Of a stretch of 64,000 nucleotides of DNA, positions 46,119 to 54,526 are shown in pieces. The DNA is taken from positions 558,001-622,000 of the forward strand of contig NC_013174.1 of the NCBI RefSeq assembly GCF_000024065.1, read 5' to 3'. The notes beneath the pieces were generated by a model. It saw only the letters and a list, made by a program, of their open reading frames with translations. It was not told the DNA's origin and made no database searches. The position numbers and the translations under genes are program-made. The stretch's first letter is position 1. Every line of letters starts with the position of its first letter. This DNA is from Jonesia denitrificans DSM 20603. Lineage in GTDB: Bacteria > Actinomycetota > Actinomycetes > Actinomycetales > Cellulomonadaceae.

Positions 46119-47510
46119 GTGAGCATCGATCGTCCATTACGGGTAGCTGTGGTTGGGGCTGGTCCCGCCGGTATCTACGCGTCAGACATCCTGTCAAAGA
46201 CCGACCTCAACGTGTCCATTGACCTCTTTGACCGCTTACCCGCGCCGTTTGGTTTAGTTCGTTATGGTGTTGCTCCAGATCACCCACGTATCAAGCAAAT
46301 CATTACGGCATTGCATAAGGTCCTTGACCGGGGTGATATCCGACTGTTGTCGAATGTCGACTTTGGTGTGGACCTGAAACTTGAAAACCTGCGGGAATTC
46401 TATGATGCAGTGATTTTCTCTACGGGGGCGATTAAGGATGCTGCTCTCACTATTCCTGGCATTGAGCTAGATGGCTCTTATGGTGCTGCGGACTTTGTCT
46501 CGTGGTACGACGGCCACCCTGATGTTCCTGACACGTGGCCGTTGAATGCTCAATCCATCGCAGTGTTGGGCGCCGGGAACGTTGCTCTCGATGTTGCCCG
46601 GATTCTGTCAAAGCATCCGAAAGATCTGTTAAGTACTGAGATCCCGGACAATGTCTACCAGGGACTTGTGCAAAGCCCAGTTACCGACGTGCATGTCTTT
46701 GCGCGGCGCGGCCCGGCGCAAGCGAAATTCTCACCTCTTGAGTTGCGTGAACTAGGGCACATCCCCGACGTGGATGTTGTTGTTTACCCCGAGGACTTTG
46801 AGTTTGATGAGGGGTCGATCGCAGCCATCAACTCATCCAACCAGACGAAACAGGTCGTCAAGACTCTCACCGATTGGACGTTGCGGGACCCATCGACGCT
46901 GACTGCCTCGCGCCGTCTTCACCTCCATTTCCTCCATGCTCCTCACGAGTTGGTTGACACCGATGGTGACGGGCGCGTTGATGTGCTTCGTACTGAGCGC
47001 ACCGCGTTGAACGGGGACGGGACCGTCTCGGGGACAGGCAAGATCCAGGAATGGCCGGTTCAGGCTGTCTACCGTGCTATTGGTTACTTTGGTTCTGCGC
47101 TCCCTGAGGTGCCTTATGACGACGTGCGCGGCGTGATTACCAACGCCGAGGGTCGCGTTGTGGACATCAATGGTGATCACGTTGCAGGGTTGTATTGCAC
47201 GGGGTGGATTAAGCGTGGTCCGGTGGGGCTGATCGGGCACACGAAGTCAGATGCGTCTGAGACAATCCGTCACCTTGTTGAGGATGCTGCAGACCTCGAT
47301 TCATTTGCCACAGCAACGCGCCCTGACCCGTCAGACATCACTGATTTCCTTGCTGAGCGTGGTGTGGATGTCATTGAATGGTCGGGGTGGAAGCTCTTGG
47401 ATGCGTGGGAACAAGCCTTGGGGGAAAAAGCGGGGCGTGAACGTATCAAGGTTGTTCCGCGCGCGGAACAGATTGGTATCTCGTTAGCTCGGATCACAGC
47501 TGATAGCTAG
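46119..47510 (+). CDS. Ferredoxin-NADP+ reductase, FprA/adrenodoxin-reductase type
   Basis: Two-dinucleotide-binding-domain flavoprotein that moves electrons between NADPH and a ferredoxin. The FAD loop VVGAGPAGIYASD begins at residue 11, LPAPFGLVRYGVAPDH is the adrenodoxin-reductase signature, the NADP loop LGAGNVALDVAR is near 150, and GWIKRGPVGLIGHTKSDA near the C-terminus completes FAD binding. I use GTG 46119, behind GGAAGG; GTG 46086 is an in-frame alternative. 463 residues, normal for FprA. Stands alone, followed by a good terminator. Confidence 0.93.
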   Translation: MSIDRPLRVAVVGAGPAGIYASDILSKTDLNVSIDLFDRLPAPFGLVRYGVAPDHPRIKQIITALHKVLDRGDIRLLSNVDFGVDLKLENLREFYDAVIFSTGAIKDAALTIPGIELDGSYGAADFVSWYDGHPDVPDTWPLNAQSIAVLGAGNVALDVARILSKHPKDLLSTEIPDNVYQGLVQSPVTDVHVFARRGPAQAKFSPLELRELGHIPDVDVVVYPEDFEFDEGSIAAINSSNQTKQVVKTLTDWTLRDPSTLTASRRLHLHFLHAPHELVDTDGDGRVDVLRTERTALNGDGTVSGTGKIQEWPVQAVYRAIGYFGSALPEVPYDDVRGVITNAEGRVVDINGDHVAGLYCTGWIKRGPVGLIGHTKSDASETIRHLVEDAADLDSFATATRPDPSDITDFLAERGVDVIEWSGWKLLDAWEQALGEKAGRERIKVVPRAEQIGISLARITADS

Positions 47511-47523
47511 ACGCTGTGGGAAC

Positions 47524-47564
47524 ACGGGGGCTTGGTTGCGCGACCAAGCCCCCGTTGCGCTTTT
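47524..47564 (+). terminator. Rho-independent terminator after the FprA-like gene
   Basis: 13-bp perfect arms ACGGGGGCTTGGT and ACCAAGCCCCCGT around TGCGCG, followed by GCGCTTTT. Confidence 0.88.
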
Positions 47565-47653
47565 CGGGGGTAGCCGGGAACGTTTAATCGCGGTGGGGCG
47601 TTGGACCAGTTGACACGGAAACACGCGATGACTGGGTTGGAGGAGAGGTTTCG

Positions 47654-48511
47654 ATGGGTCATCGGCATCTCAACGGGGTAAAGACCGCTGCATTATTTGG
47701 CGTGATGTGGGCGCTGTTGTTGGGTTTGTGGTATCTCGTTGCTGGCGATTCTCCTGGCCTTTTGCTGCTTTTCAGTGCTTTTGGTTTGGCGATGACGTTT
47801 TACACATTTTGGAACTCTGACAAGTTAGCGATTCGATCCATGCACGCCCGCCCGGTCTCAGAACTTGAGGCTCTAGCGATGTATCGGATTGTGCGTGAGT
47901 TGTCGACGGCTGCTCGCCAGCCGATGCCTCGCTTGTATGTGTCGCCCACAATGAGCCCTAATGCTTTTGCGACCGGGCGCAGTCCGCGCCATGCCGCGGT
48001 GTGTTGCACGGAGGGGCTCTTGGCGATGTTGGATGAGCGAGAACTTCGGGGGGTGCTGGGCCATGAACTCATGCACGTGTACAACCGTGACATTTTGACG
48101 TCATCGGTGGCGGCTGCGATTGCCGGGGTTATTTCTTCGGTGGCGAATCTTTTGTTCTTTTTTGGTGGGTCAGACCGTGACCGCAACCCGTTGCTTGCTC
48201 TGGCCACAATGATTGTGGCGCCCGTTGCTGCCACTGTCATTCAGTTAGCTATCTCGCGTACTCGCGAGTATGACGCAGACCAGGACGGGGCGCGTTTGAC
48301 GGGGGATCCGTTGGCGTTGGCTTCGGCGCTGCGGAAACTTGAGGCCGGCACGGCGCGGGCTCCGTTGCCGGCGACCCAAGATCTTGCTGATGTGTCGCAC
48401 CTGATGATTGCCAATCCTTTTCGGGCTGGTGGGATAGCGTCTTTGTTCGCTACGCACCCTCCCATGAATCAACGGATCGCCCGTCTAGAAGCTATGGCGG
48501 GACGTTTCTGA
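47654..48511 (+). CDS. htpX: HtpX-like M48 zinc metalloprotease
   Basis: Membrane-bound zinc protease for quality control of membrane proteins. Of 285 residues, two N-terminal helices are followed by the catalytic domain with HELMH at 137-141 (zinc His137 and His141, catalytic Glu138) and the third ligand Glu205 in REYDADQDGA; two further helices lie between. GGAGAGG precedes the ATG. It is monocistronic in appearance. Confidence 0.94.
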   Translation: MGHRHLNGVKTAALFGVMWALLLGLWYLVAGDSPGLLLLFSAFGLAMTFYTFWNSDKLAIRSMHARPVSELEALAMYRIVRELSTAARQPMPRLYVSPTMSPNAFATGRSPRHAAVCCTEGLLAMLDERELRGVLGHELMHVYNRDILTSSVAAAIAGVISSVANLLFFFGGSDRDRNPLLALATMIVAPVAATVIQLAISRTREYDADQDGARLTGDPLALASALRKLEAGTARAPLPATQDLADVSHLMIANPFRAGGIASLFATHPPMNQRIARLEAMAGRF

Positions 48512-48554
48512 CCTGTGTGAGGTGTTGATGCTGGTGACGCCGTAAACTGTCGGC

Positions 48555-49799
48555 GTGCGTCTCTTTGAGGTTCGGTGGCTTCCACTTGCGTTGAGTTACC
48601 TGTGTTGTGGTGTCGTGATTGCGCGTGGGCTGGGTGAACCGTGGGATGCGATGTGGCATCTGCACGCATCGCAGTGGGGCTGGCCTGGTGTGCTGCGTGA
48701 TGTGGTGACGTCATTCGTTGTGGTGTCGACCGTTGTTGCGCTGGTTGTGGCGGCGCTGGATACACGGGTGGCGGCAGGGGTGTTAGTTGTCCCTGTGTTG
48801 GCCTCTGTGTTCTCTCTTGTGGTGTCTGCGGCGTCAGCACGGTGGCTGGCCGCATTCGATGGCGCGGTGGTTGCGTCGTGGTGTGCGCTGGTTTTCCTGG
48901 TGCGTTGGCAGCAGCGGCGGCTTCGTGTGCGGTTGCGTCATGTGGTGCCAGGGGTGGCATATCCTTCGCCTGAGCTGCTTGGTGAGGTATTTGCGGCACG
49001 CCCAACGGAGCGGTGGGCTCCCTGGGTTGTGTGGGCTGCCTGGGGTGTTCCTCTCGTTGCTGCGCTGGTGAGTGTGGTCGGGCTCGTTTCCTCGGTTGAG
49101 TCCCGGCACGAGGCCGTGTGGGAGATGGCCACAGTGACTGCTGTGTCCGGTGATGTGGTCACTGTGACGCAAGCTGGTGGACGTTCGTGTGAGCTTGAAG
49201 TGTGGGATGAGCACATTGTCGGTGCTCAGGTACCCACGTTGATGGGGGAGGACGGTTGGTGTGAGATCACCACGTTGGGGGAGTATCAGGATGTGACCTG
49301 GCCGCTCGCGTTGGTGTGGCTCTTGGTTCATGTGGAGGTGGTTGTCTGGCTGCTGTGGGGGCGGTCCTGGTCTGTGGTCGATGCGGTTGTGCGCCGCGGG
49401 GTGGTGGCGCGTTATGTGGGTGGTGTGAGCCCGCTGCGGTGGGAAGGTCCGTGGGCGTTGCGGTCGGTGCCGGTGGGAACGGTGACGGTGCCGTGGTTGG
49501 TTGAAGAACTGACTGTTCCGGTGGTCCATGGTGGTGCGTTGGATGGTGGTTCTTCGCGCAGTGTTGATGTGGTTCTTCGTGTTCATCGAGTGGGATGGTC
49601 GCGTGATCTTCGCATGTTCCTTGCGGATCAGGCTGGTGCGAGTGAGGTGATGCGACAGGTTCCGCAGCAGTGGGGAAGTATCGTCGTGGTCGATCGGGCA
49701 CACCCTACCCGTGTGGTTGTGGCGTACCGGACGGGTGAAGTGTTTGTGGGGCGGATGGTTGACGCTCGGGGCTTGGTGGGGGTTGCTTCTCGTCGGTGA
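48555..49799 (+). CDS. Uncharacterised multi-helix membrane protein
   Basis: Protein of 414 residues, not assigned to a family. It has four or five hydrophobic helices in the first 200 residues, an extracytoplasmic segment with two cysteines (SCELEVWD and GWCEITT), another helix near VTWPLALVWLLVHVEVVVWL, then a soluble C-terminal part of about 140 residues. The helix-beta-helix layout is like DUF3592-type membrane proteins, an uncertain comparison. GTG start 43 bp after htpX. Strongly G- and T-rich coding strand. Confidence 0.65.
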   Translation: MRLFEVRWLPLALSYLCCGVVIARGLGEPWDAMWHLHASQWGWPGVLRDVVTSFVVVSTVVALVVAALDTRVAAGVLVVPVLASVFSLVVSAASARWLAAFDGAVVASWCALVFLVRWQQRRLRVRLRHVVPGVAYPSPELLGEVFAARPTERWAPWVVWAAWGVPLVAALVSVVGLVSSVESRHEAVWEMATVTAVSGDVVTVTQAGGRSCELEVWDEHIVGAQVPTLMGEDGWCEITTLGEYQDVTWPLALVWLLVHVEVVVWLLWGRSWSVVDAVVRRGVVARYVGGVSPLRWEGPWALRSVPVGTVTVPWLVEELTVPVVHGGALDGGSSRSVDVVLRVHRVGWSRDLRMFLADQAGASEVMRQVPQQWGSIVVVDRAHPTRVVVAYRTGEVFVGRMVDARGLVGVASRR

Positions 49800-49805
49800 G
49801 GGCCG

Positions 49806-50603
49806 TTACACGTGGAGGTTGTAGAGTTCGGCAAGATACCGGGCGACTCCATCGTCGTGGTGTGCCAGGGCGTGTCCGTCAGCGTGGTGGAGCACATCGG
49901 GGTGTGCGTTGGCCACGGCGATTCCAGTTCCTGCCCAGGTGAGCATGGGGAGGTCGTTGGGCATGTCACCGAAGGCGATGACTTGAGATGCGGGGACGTT
50001 GTGGTCGGCGGCCCACTGTGCGAGTGCGGCGGCTTTGGTGACTCCTGGGGCGGTCATTTCGGCGAGGCCTCCCGCGCCGGAGAAGGCGAGGAGGGCGCGG
50101 TCGTCGAGGACATTGTGCACCTGTGTGAAGAAGGTTGTGTCATCGAGATGTGGTGCTTGGGCGAGGAGTTTTCCTACTGGGACATCGACCATTGTTTCGA
50201 TGAATGCCCAGCGTGTGTGGGGTCCGTGTGGGTGTTGGGATACGAAGTGGGGGTCGAAGACGACTCCAGTGTGTCGTTCTGCGCCAAGCGCGATTCCGGG
50301 GATCGCTTCGCGGAGATCTGTGACGATGCGCTGCACCTCGCCGTGGGTGAAACCGCGTATCCGGGTGGCGGTGTGGGTGGTGAAGTTCCACATGAGCGCC
50401 CCGTTGAGACAGATCGCCCGGCCGTGGGCCGGGGCGATCTGTTCTAGTGGTGCCATCCATCGTGGGGGTCGTGCGGTGACAAAAATGATCTGGACACCGT
50501 GGTCCTCCAGTTGTTGGAGGACGCGGCGGGTGAACCGCGAGACGCTGAGGTCGGGTCGTAAGAGCGTTCCGTCCAGGTCTGTGGCGACGATGGCGGGTAG
50601 CAT
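49806..50603 (-). CDS. HAD-superfamily (Cof-type) phosphatase
   Basis: Haloacid-dehalogenase-like hydrolase of 265 residues, probably a sugar-phosphate or flavin-related phosphatase. Motif I is ATDLDGTLL with nucleophile Asp9 and Asp11, and motif IV is FGDMPNDLPML. The large C2B cap between the motifs places it in the Cof subfamily. Substrate unknown. It converges on the membrane protein gene six bases away and follows yajQ by three bases, so the two are probably co-transcribed. Confidence 0.92.
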   Translation of the reverse strand: MLPAIVATDLDGTLLRPDLSVSRFTRRVLQQLEDHGVQIIFVTARPPRWMAPLEQIAPAHGRAICLNGALMWNFTTHTATRIRGFTHGEVQRIVTDLREAIPGIALGAERHTGVVFDPHFVSQHPHGPHTRWAFIETMVDVPVGKLLAQAPHLDDTTFFTQVHNVLDDRALLAFSGAGGLAEMTAPGVTKAAALAQWAADHNVPASQVIAFGDMPNDLPMLTWAGTGIAVANAHPDVLHHADGHALAHHDDGVARYLAELYNLHV

Positions 50604-50606
50604 CTG

Positions 50607-51104
50607 TCAGCGGTAGTTCGTGAATTGCACGGCGAAGTCGAGGTCTGATTCACGCAGGAGTGTTTGTACTGCCTGGAGGTCATCGCGTGATTTCGAGGTG
50701 GCGCGGACTTCATCGCCGGTGATCTGGGTTTTCACGCCCTTTGGACCTTCTTCACGGATAATCTTGGTGACTTTTTTGGCTCGGTCGCCTGCGAGTCCTT
50801 CTTTGAGGATCCCTTCGAGGCGGTACTCTTTGCCGGACGCTTGGGGTTCTTTGTCGTCCGTGTCGAAAGCTTTGAGGGAAACGCCGCGTTTGATGAGTTT
50901 TGTTTGGAACACGTCGAGGATGGCGAGTACTCGTTCGGCTGAGTTTGCCGTGAGAACGATTTTTTCGGTGCCTGACCATGAGATCGTGGCGCCGGTGTTC
51001 TTGAAGTCGTAGCGTTGGGAGATCTCTTTTGCTGCTTGGTTCAGGGCATTGTCGACTTCCTGACGATCGACGCGCGAAACGATGTCCATGGAGGAATCAG
51101 CCAT
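50607..51104 (-). CDS. YajQ family nucleotide-binding protein
   Basis: Protein of 165 residues matching YajQ/DUF520 over its full length: [20 protein letters not shown] at the N-terminus, [10 protein letters not shown] and a C-terminal block with [15 protein letters not shown]. YajQ relatives bind cyclic di-GMP in some proteobacteria; whether actinobacterial members do so is not established. AGGAAGG precedes the ATG. Co-directional with the HAD gene. Confidence 0.93.
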   Translation of the reverse strand: MADSSMDIVSRVDRQEVDNALNQAAKEISQRYDFKNTGATISWSGTEKIVLTANSAERVLAILDVFQTKLIKRGVSLKAFDTDDKEPQASGKEYRLEGILKEGLAGDRAKKVTKIIREEGPKGVKTQITGDEVRATSKSRDDLQAVQTLLRESDLDFAVQFTNYR

Positions 51105-51340
51105 TGTGTACCTTCCTAGTTCAGGGTGAGGGGAGCCTCACGAACGTGTGAGTCGTTGTGCCACCACTGTATCGGGCTGCGCTGAGCAGTGCATTGAGGT
51201 GCTCGTTTCGGTGAGGGTGCGAGTGTGATCATGCACTCATCGGGAATGGGGGTCGTGGATTTCTCATTTTCTCGATCTTTGAGTATCGTTGATTCTGCTC
51301 AAGACGGAGCGTGATGCGTTCACGTTCATCTAGGGTGGAA

Positions 51341-51422
51341 GGCAGCTTGCCCGAGCGGCCAAAGGGAGCTGACTGTAAATCAGCCGCGTCATGCTTCGTG
51401 GGTTCGAATCCCTCAGCTGCCA
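51341..51422 (+). tRNA. tRNA-Tyr (GTA)
   Basis: Acceptor GGCAGCT pairs with AGCTGCC; anticodon GTA at 51375-51377; a long variable arm and GGTTCGAATCC T-arm are present. No CCA is encoded. Confidence 0.97.
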
Positions 51423-51429
51423 CAGATGG

Positions 51430-51463
51430 GCGGGGAGAGTCATTGTGATTCTCCCCGCTTTTT
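51430..51463 (+). terminator. Terminator after tRNA-Tyr
   Basis: GCGGGGAGA pairs with TCTCCCCGC, the stem extending inward with one G-T wobble, and TTTTT follows. Confidence 0.85.
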
Positions 51464-51654
51464 GTTGCCTCTTTTGTTGCTTCTGATGTGTGGCGCGTGC
51501 GAGGTGATGTGTGGGTGATGACTGCTTGGGGGATTGTGAATCCCGGGAAGATCAGGAAAGTCGGTCCTATCGTGGCTGATCAGGTGGGGTGACCACCGTC
51601 ACCTGTGTAGTGATTTGGTGTTGGGTAGTGAGTGTGTGTAGTCTTTTTGTCGTT

Positions 51655-51726
51655 GCCCCCGTAGCTCAGTGGTAGAGCGCAATCTTGGTAAGATTGAGGT
51701 CACGGGTCCGATTCCCGTCGGGGGCT
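51655..51726 (+). tRNA. tRNA-Thr (GGT)
   Basis: Acceptor GCCCCCG pairs with CGGGGGC; anticodon GGT at 51687-51689 in a CAATC/GATTG stem; the T-arm is GGGTCCGATTCCC. Confidence 0.97.
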
Positions 51727-51729
51727 CTG

Positions 51730-51759
51730 TTGATGTCAAAATGCGTGACGTGGCATAAT
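51730..51759 (+). promoter_or_regulatory. Candidate promoter for tRNA-Met
   Basis: TTGATG at 51730-51735, 18-bp spacer, CATAAT at 51754-51759, followed by the tRNA 65 bp on. A CTCGAG hairpin (51809-51824 region) lies directly before the tRNA. Confidence 0.45.
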
Positions 51760-51824
51760 GAAACGTCGTCGTGGCTTTGGCGTCACAACTGAAGGCTTCG
51801 GTCTTCACTCGAGAACTCACTCGA

Positions 51825-51898
51825 GGCGGGATAGCTCAGCTGGTCAGAGCGCACGGCTCATAATCGTGAGGTCGCGGGTTCGAGCCCCGCTCCCGCTA
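51825..51898 (+). tRNA. tRNA-Met (CAT, elongator type)
   Basis: GGCGGGA pairs with TCCCGCT through one terminal G-T; anticodon CAT at 51859-51861; T-arm GGTTCGAGCCC. The paired first base favours elongator over initiator tRNA. Confidence 0.93.
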
Positions 51899-51912
51899 CA
51901 AATACCCTGTAC

Positions 51913-51933
51913 GCACGCTACGGCGTGCTTTTT
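51913..51933 (+). terminator. Terminator between tRNA-Met and rpmG
   Basis: GCACGC-TACG-GCGTGC stem-loop followed by TTTTT. It may end the tRNA transcript or attenuate read-through into rpmG. Confidence 0.7.
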
Positions 51934-51978
51934 GTTCGATCTGGCAGCGCCCATAGCGGCGCGAGAGGTGGCACTACC

Positions 51979-52149
51979 GTGGCAAGCAAGAGCTCTGACG
52001 TTCGCCCGAAGATCACGCTCGCATGCGTGGACTGCAAGGAACGTAACTACATCACCAAGAAGAACCGTCGCAACAACCCAGACCGTCTCGAAATGGCGAA
52101 GTTCTGCCCACGTTGCGGCAAGCACACTGCACACCGCGAGACTCGCTGA
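51979..52149 (+). CDS. rpmG: 50S ribosomal protein L33
   Basis: Large-subunit ribosomal protein of 56 residues. It keeps two Cys pairs (CVDCKERNY and [10 protein letters not shown]), so it is the zinc-binding C+ form, which often coexists with a cysteine-free paralogue used at low zinc. I start at GTG 51979, behind GAGAGGTGG, since homology begins with [14 protein letters not shown]. The maoC pair follows by 21 bp, a common actinobacterial order. Confidence 0.95.
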   Translation: MASKSSDVRPKITLACVDCKERNYITKKNRRNNPDRLEMAKFCPRCGKHTAHRETR

Positions 52150-52170
52150 TCTTTGATACGAGGGGATACC

Positions 52171-52653
52171 GTGGCGATCAATCACGAATTTGTTGGCCGT
52201 CAGTATCCGCGCACCGCGCCTTATCAGGTGTCACGGGCAAAGATCAGTGAGTTCGCTCGCGCTGTAGGTTCAACCAACCCCGCCTGCTTCCAGTTGGAAG
52301 CAGCGCGGGGTTGTGGCTTTTCCGATCTTGTTGCGCCATCGACGTTCGCTGTGATCGTGGCGCAACAGGCTGAGGCGCAGTACATTGAGGACCCTGACGC
52401 GCGCGTCGATTTCTCGCGGGTCGTTCACGCGGATGAACGGATGACGTACAGCCGTCCCATTGTTGCTGGGGATGATCTGGTTACGGAACTCTATGTGGAC
52501 AAGATCGTCGAACGTGGAGCGTTGGCAATGGTCACGACTCGTTGCGAGGTTTTTTCTGTTCCTCATCAAGGCACTCCCGATGTGACTGACGGTGCAGGCG
52601 AGCATGTGGTCACCGTTGTTTCGACTCTCGCTATTCGTGGGGAGGACGCATGA
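52171..52653 (+). CDS. MaoC-like dehydratase N-terminal subunit (HadA type)
   Basis: Hot-dog-fold protein of 160 residues, like the FAS1/HadA-type component of a (3R)-hydroxyacyl dehydratase. GRQYPRTAPYQVSRAKISEF and HADERMTYSRPIVAGDDL are the family blocks. The hydratase catalytic Asp/His pair is expected in its partner, not here. GTG start 52171 follows AGGGG. The stop overlaps the next gene (ATGA), suggesting a heterodimer made in equal amounts. Confidence 0.88.
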   Translation: MAINHEFVGRQYPRTAPYQVSRAKISEFARAVGSTNPACFQLEAARGCGFSDLVAPSTFAVIVAQQAEAQYIEDPDARVDFSRVVHADERMTYSRPIVAGDDLVTELYVDKIVERGALAMVTTRCEVFSVPHQGTPDVTDGAGEHVVTVVSTLAIRGEDA

Positions 52654-53084
52654 ATAACTGGGCTGTCCCAGCGTTTGATGACGTTTCTGTTGGTGACGTG
52701 GTTGCTCAACTCTCCTACGAAGTCACCCGTCAAGATTTGGTGCGTTACGCGGGCGCTAGCGGCGATCTCAACCCAATCCACTTCAACGATGCGTTTGCGC
52801 ACTCTGTGGGGCTCGATGGTGTCATTGCCCATGGGATGCACACGATGGGTCGTGCTATGGCGGTGGCGGAGCAGTGGCTTGGTGATCAGCGAGCTGTTGT
52901 GGATATCCAGACTCGGTTTGCGCGGCCGATTCCAGTCCCGGCGTTGGCTAGCGCAGTCGTTGAGGTGACTGTCACGGTCGGGGCCCGCGATGAAGAACTG
53001 CGTAGGGTGCGGTTGGATATCACTGTGATCAGTGGCGGGGTGAAAGTGCTCGCCAAGGCGCAGATGGTCGCTCAGTTGGCTTAA
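52650..53084 (+). CDS. MaoC-like dehydratase catalytic subunit (HadB type)
   Basis: R-specific enoyl hydratase/dehydratase hot-dog protein, 144 residues. The catalytic motif YAGASGDLNPIHFND contains the Asp and His; DGVIAHGMHTMG is the second conserved block. Overlaps its partner by four bases. The pair probably dehydrates a 3-hydroxyacyl thioester; substrate unknown. In related actinobacteria these genes are typically followed by murB, which here is displaced by 4 kb. Confidence 0.92.
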   Translation: MNNWAVPAFDDVSVGDVVAQLSYEVTRQDLVRYAGASGDLNPIHFNDAFAHSVGLDGVIAHGMHTMGRAMAVAEQWLGDQRAVVDIQTRFARPIPVPALASAVVEVTVTVGARDEELRRVRLDITVISGGVKVLAKAQMVAQLA

Positions 53085-53130
53085 GTATTCCACGGTCACT
53101 GCGGAATGTGGTCTCGCTGCAGGACAGCGT

Positions 53131-53163
53131 CGACACGGTCACAATGTGGCCGTGTCGTTTTTT
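53131..53163 (+). terminator. Terminator of the rpmG-maoC genes
   Basis: CGACACGG pairs with CCGTGTCG, extended inward by a wobble and CAC/GTG around AAT, then TTTTTT. The stop codon of the convergent lacI-type gene lies inside the stem. Confidence 0.85.
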
Positions 53164-54383
53164 GTGGAATTGTTGTGGTCGCGTTTATTGTGCTCCGTCA
53201 GTGTGGTGGGGACGGGGCCGCTTGTATCGCCAAGCACTGGTGGTACGGGTAAGTGTTGGCTGGTGACAGTGTTGTTGTCAAGGACGTCGAGGACAGCTTG
53301 TGCGATAGCTTCCCCTTTGCCCGGTAGTGGTTGTCGTGCAGTGGTGAGTTGTTCCCCTGCGAGCCAGGGAAGGTGCACCCCATCAAATCCGGTAATGGAA
53401 AGGTCTTCGGGGACCCGAAAGCCCATGTCACGTGCTTGTTGGAGCACTCCTGCCGCAAGAAGGTCTGAGTGTGCCATGATCGCGGTGGGGCGTTGACCGT
53501 CAGGGTAGTTGGTGGGGTCCAGCAAAGCGGCGCCGGCTCGGTGTCCTTCTTCGACAAGGGAAGCTTGTGCCTCCCAGATCAGGGTTGGTGTGACCCCTGC
53601 GTCAAGCATTCCGTGCAGACGGCCCCACGAGGGGAGAGCATAAGGGGGACGGCCCGCAAGGTGAGGGGTGCGAGCATGCGCTGGTGTGGTATTTGAGTTG
53701 TTGTTATTGGCGTGAGTAAGTGCCTGATTGTAGCGTTCGGTCAGTTCGTGGATGTGGGTGAGCCCATGGTGTCCATCTCCGAGCGATAGTGATACGCAGG
53801 CAATGCGTGTGTGTCCAAGATCAACAAGGTGCTGGGTCAGCGCTGTGATTGCGGCGCGGTCTCCCAGTTCGATGTAGGAAGATCCGTCGACGTGCTGACC
53901 TTCAGAAATGATGATCGGGATGTGCCGTTCGGCCAGGGCGTGGTAGGTCGGGTCGTGAGCATGTCCTCCCCATAGGAGAATCGCTGCGTCCATGGCAGTA
54001 GAACGGATCAGGGGGTGGACGTGATCATGGGGTTGCTGTGCCGTGGTGTTTGTGGGGTGGTCAGCGGGAATGAGGAGAACGCCAAGGCCGTGTTCGCCTA
54101 GTCGTCTGACGAGCCCGTCCAGAGCGGAGACGAGAACCGGGTCACGGAAGCCTCGCCGTATTGCATCGCCAATGACAACCCCCACGATGCCGGTTTTTCC
54201 GGATCGTAGTTGTCGTCCGAGCGCAGAGGGACCGGTGTAGCCGAGTTCGCGGGCTGCGTGGAGTACTTTTGTGCGGGTGGCCTCGGCGATGGGTCCGGAG
54301 TTGGAGAAGGCGAGAGATGCGGTTGAGATGGACACTCCTGCGTGGCGTGCCACGGTGGAGAGTGTGGGTTTCGTGGTGGACAT
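53139..54383 (-). CDS. LacI family transcriptional regulator
   Basis: Repressor of 414 residues, longer than the usual 330-350. The helix-turn-helix is at residues 7-26 (LSTVARHAGVSISTASLAF) with the hinge helix following; the periplasmic-binding-like sensor domain covers the rest (for example GVVIGD, ITGFDGVHLPWL). Extra length comes from an Asn/Thr/His-rich loop near THANNNNSNTTPAH and a disordered tail. It is divergent from two MFS genes with two palindromes in the spacer, so these transporters are its likely targets. Ligand unknown. Confidence 0.92.
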   Translation of the reverse strand: MSTTKPTLSTVARHAGVSISTASLAFSNSGPIAEATRTKVLHAARELGYTGPSALGRQLRSGKTGIVGVVIGDAIRRGFRDPVLVSALDGLVRRLGEHGLGVLLIPADHPTNTTAQQPHDHVHPLIRSTAMDAAILLWGGHAHDPTYHALAERHIPIIISEGQHVDGSSYIELGDRAAITALTQHLVDLGHTRIACVSLSLGDGHHGLTHIHELTERYNQALTHANNNNSNTTPAHARTPHLAGRPPYALPSWGRLHGMLDAGVTPTLIWEAQASLVEEGHRAGAALLDPTNYPDGQRPTAIMAHSDLLAAGVLQQARDMGFRVPEDLSITGFDGVHLPWLAGEQLTTARQPLPGKGEAIAQAVLDVLDNNTVTSQHLPVPPVLGDTSGPVPTTLTEHNKRDHNNSTKNDTATL

Positions 54384-54409
54384 CGCATCGCTTTCTTTGG
54401 GGAATTCGA

Positions 54410-54438
54410 TTGACGGAACCGATCGGTTCGGCGACTAT
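54410..54438 (+). promoter_or_regulatory. Candidate promoter of the MFS gene pair
   Basis: TTGACG at 54410-54415, a 17-bp spacer and GACTAT at 54433-54438. The spacer begins with the palindrome at 54416-54429. Confidence 0.45.
54416..54429. promoter_or_regulatory. LacI-type operator 1 (GAACCGATCGGTTC)
   Basis: Perfect 14-bp palindrome lying between the -35 and -10 of the candidate MFS promoter; it shares the GAA-CGAT-TTC frame with operator 2. Confidence 0.65.
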
Positions 54439-54451
54439 TGAAGTCTAGGAG

Positions 54452-54465
54452 TCGAATCGATTCGA
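54452..54465. promoter_or_regulatory. LacI-type operator 2 (TCGAATCGATTCGA)
   Basis: Perfect 14-bp palindrome whose centre is 36 bp from that of operator 1, just past the expected MFS transcription start. Confidence 0.65.
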
Positions 54466-54526
54466 ATTCAGATTCTTCCACTCTCTGGCACGAAAGGCCA
54501 CCACCATTTCTGCTCCACCCGCCCTG

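Noticed and set aside
48834-49703. 289-codon minus-strand frame opposite the uncharacterised membrane protein
   Set aside because: His/Arg/Thr-rich shadow; the plus-strand frame has clear membrane helices.
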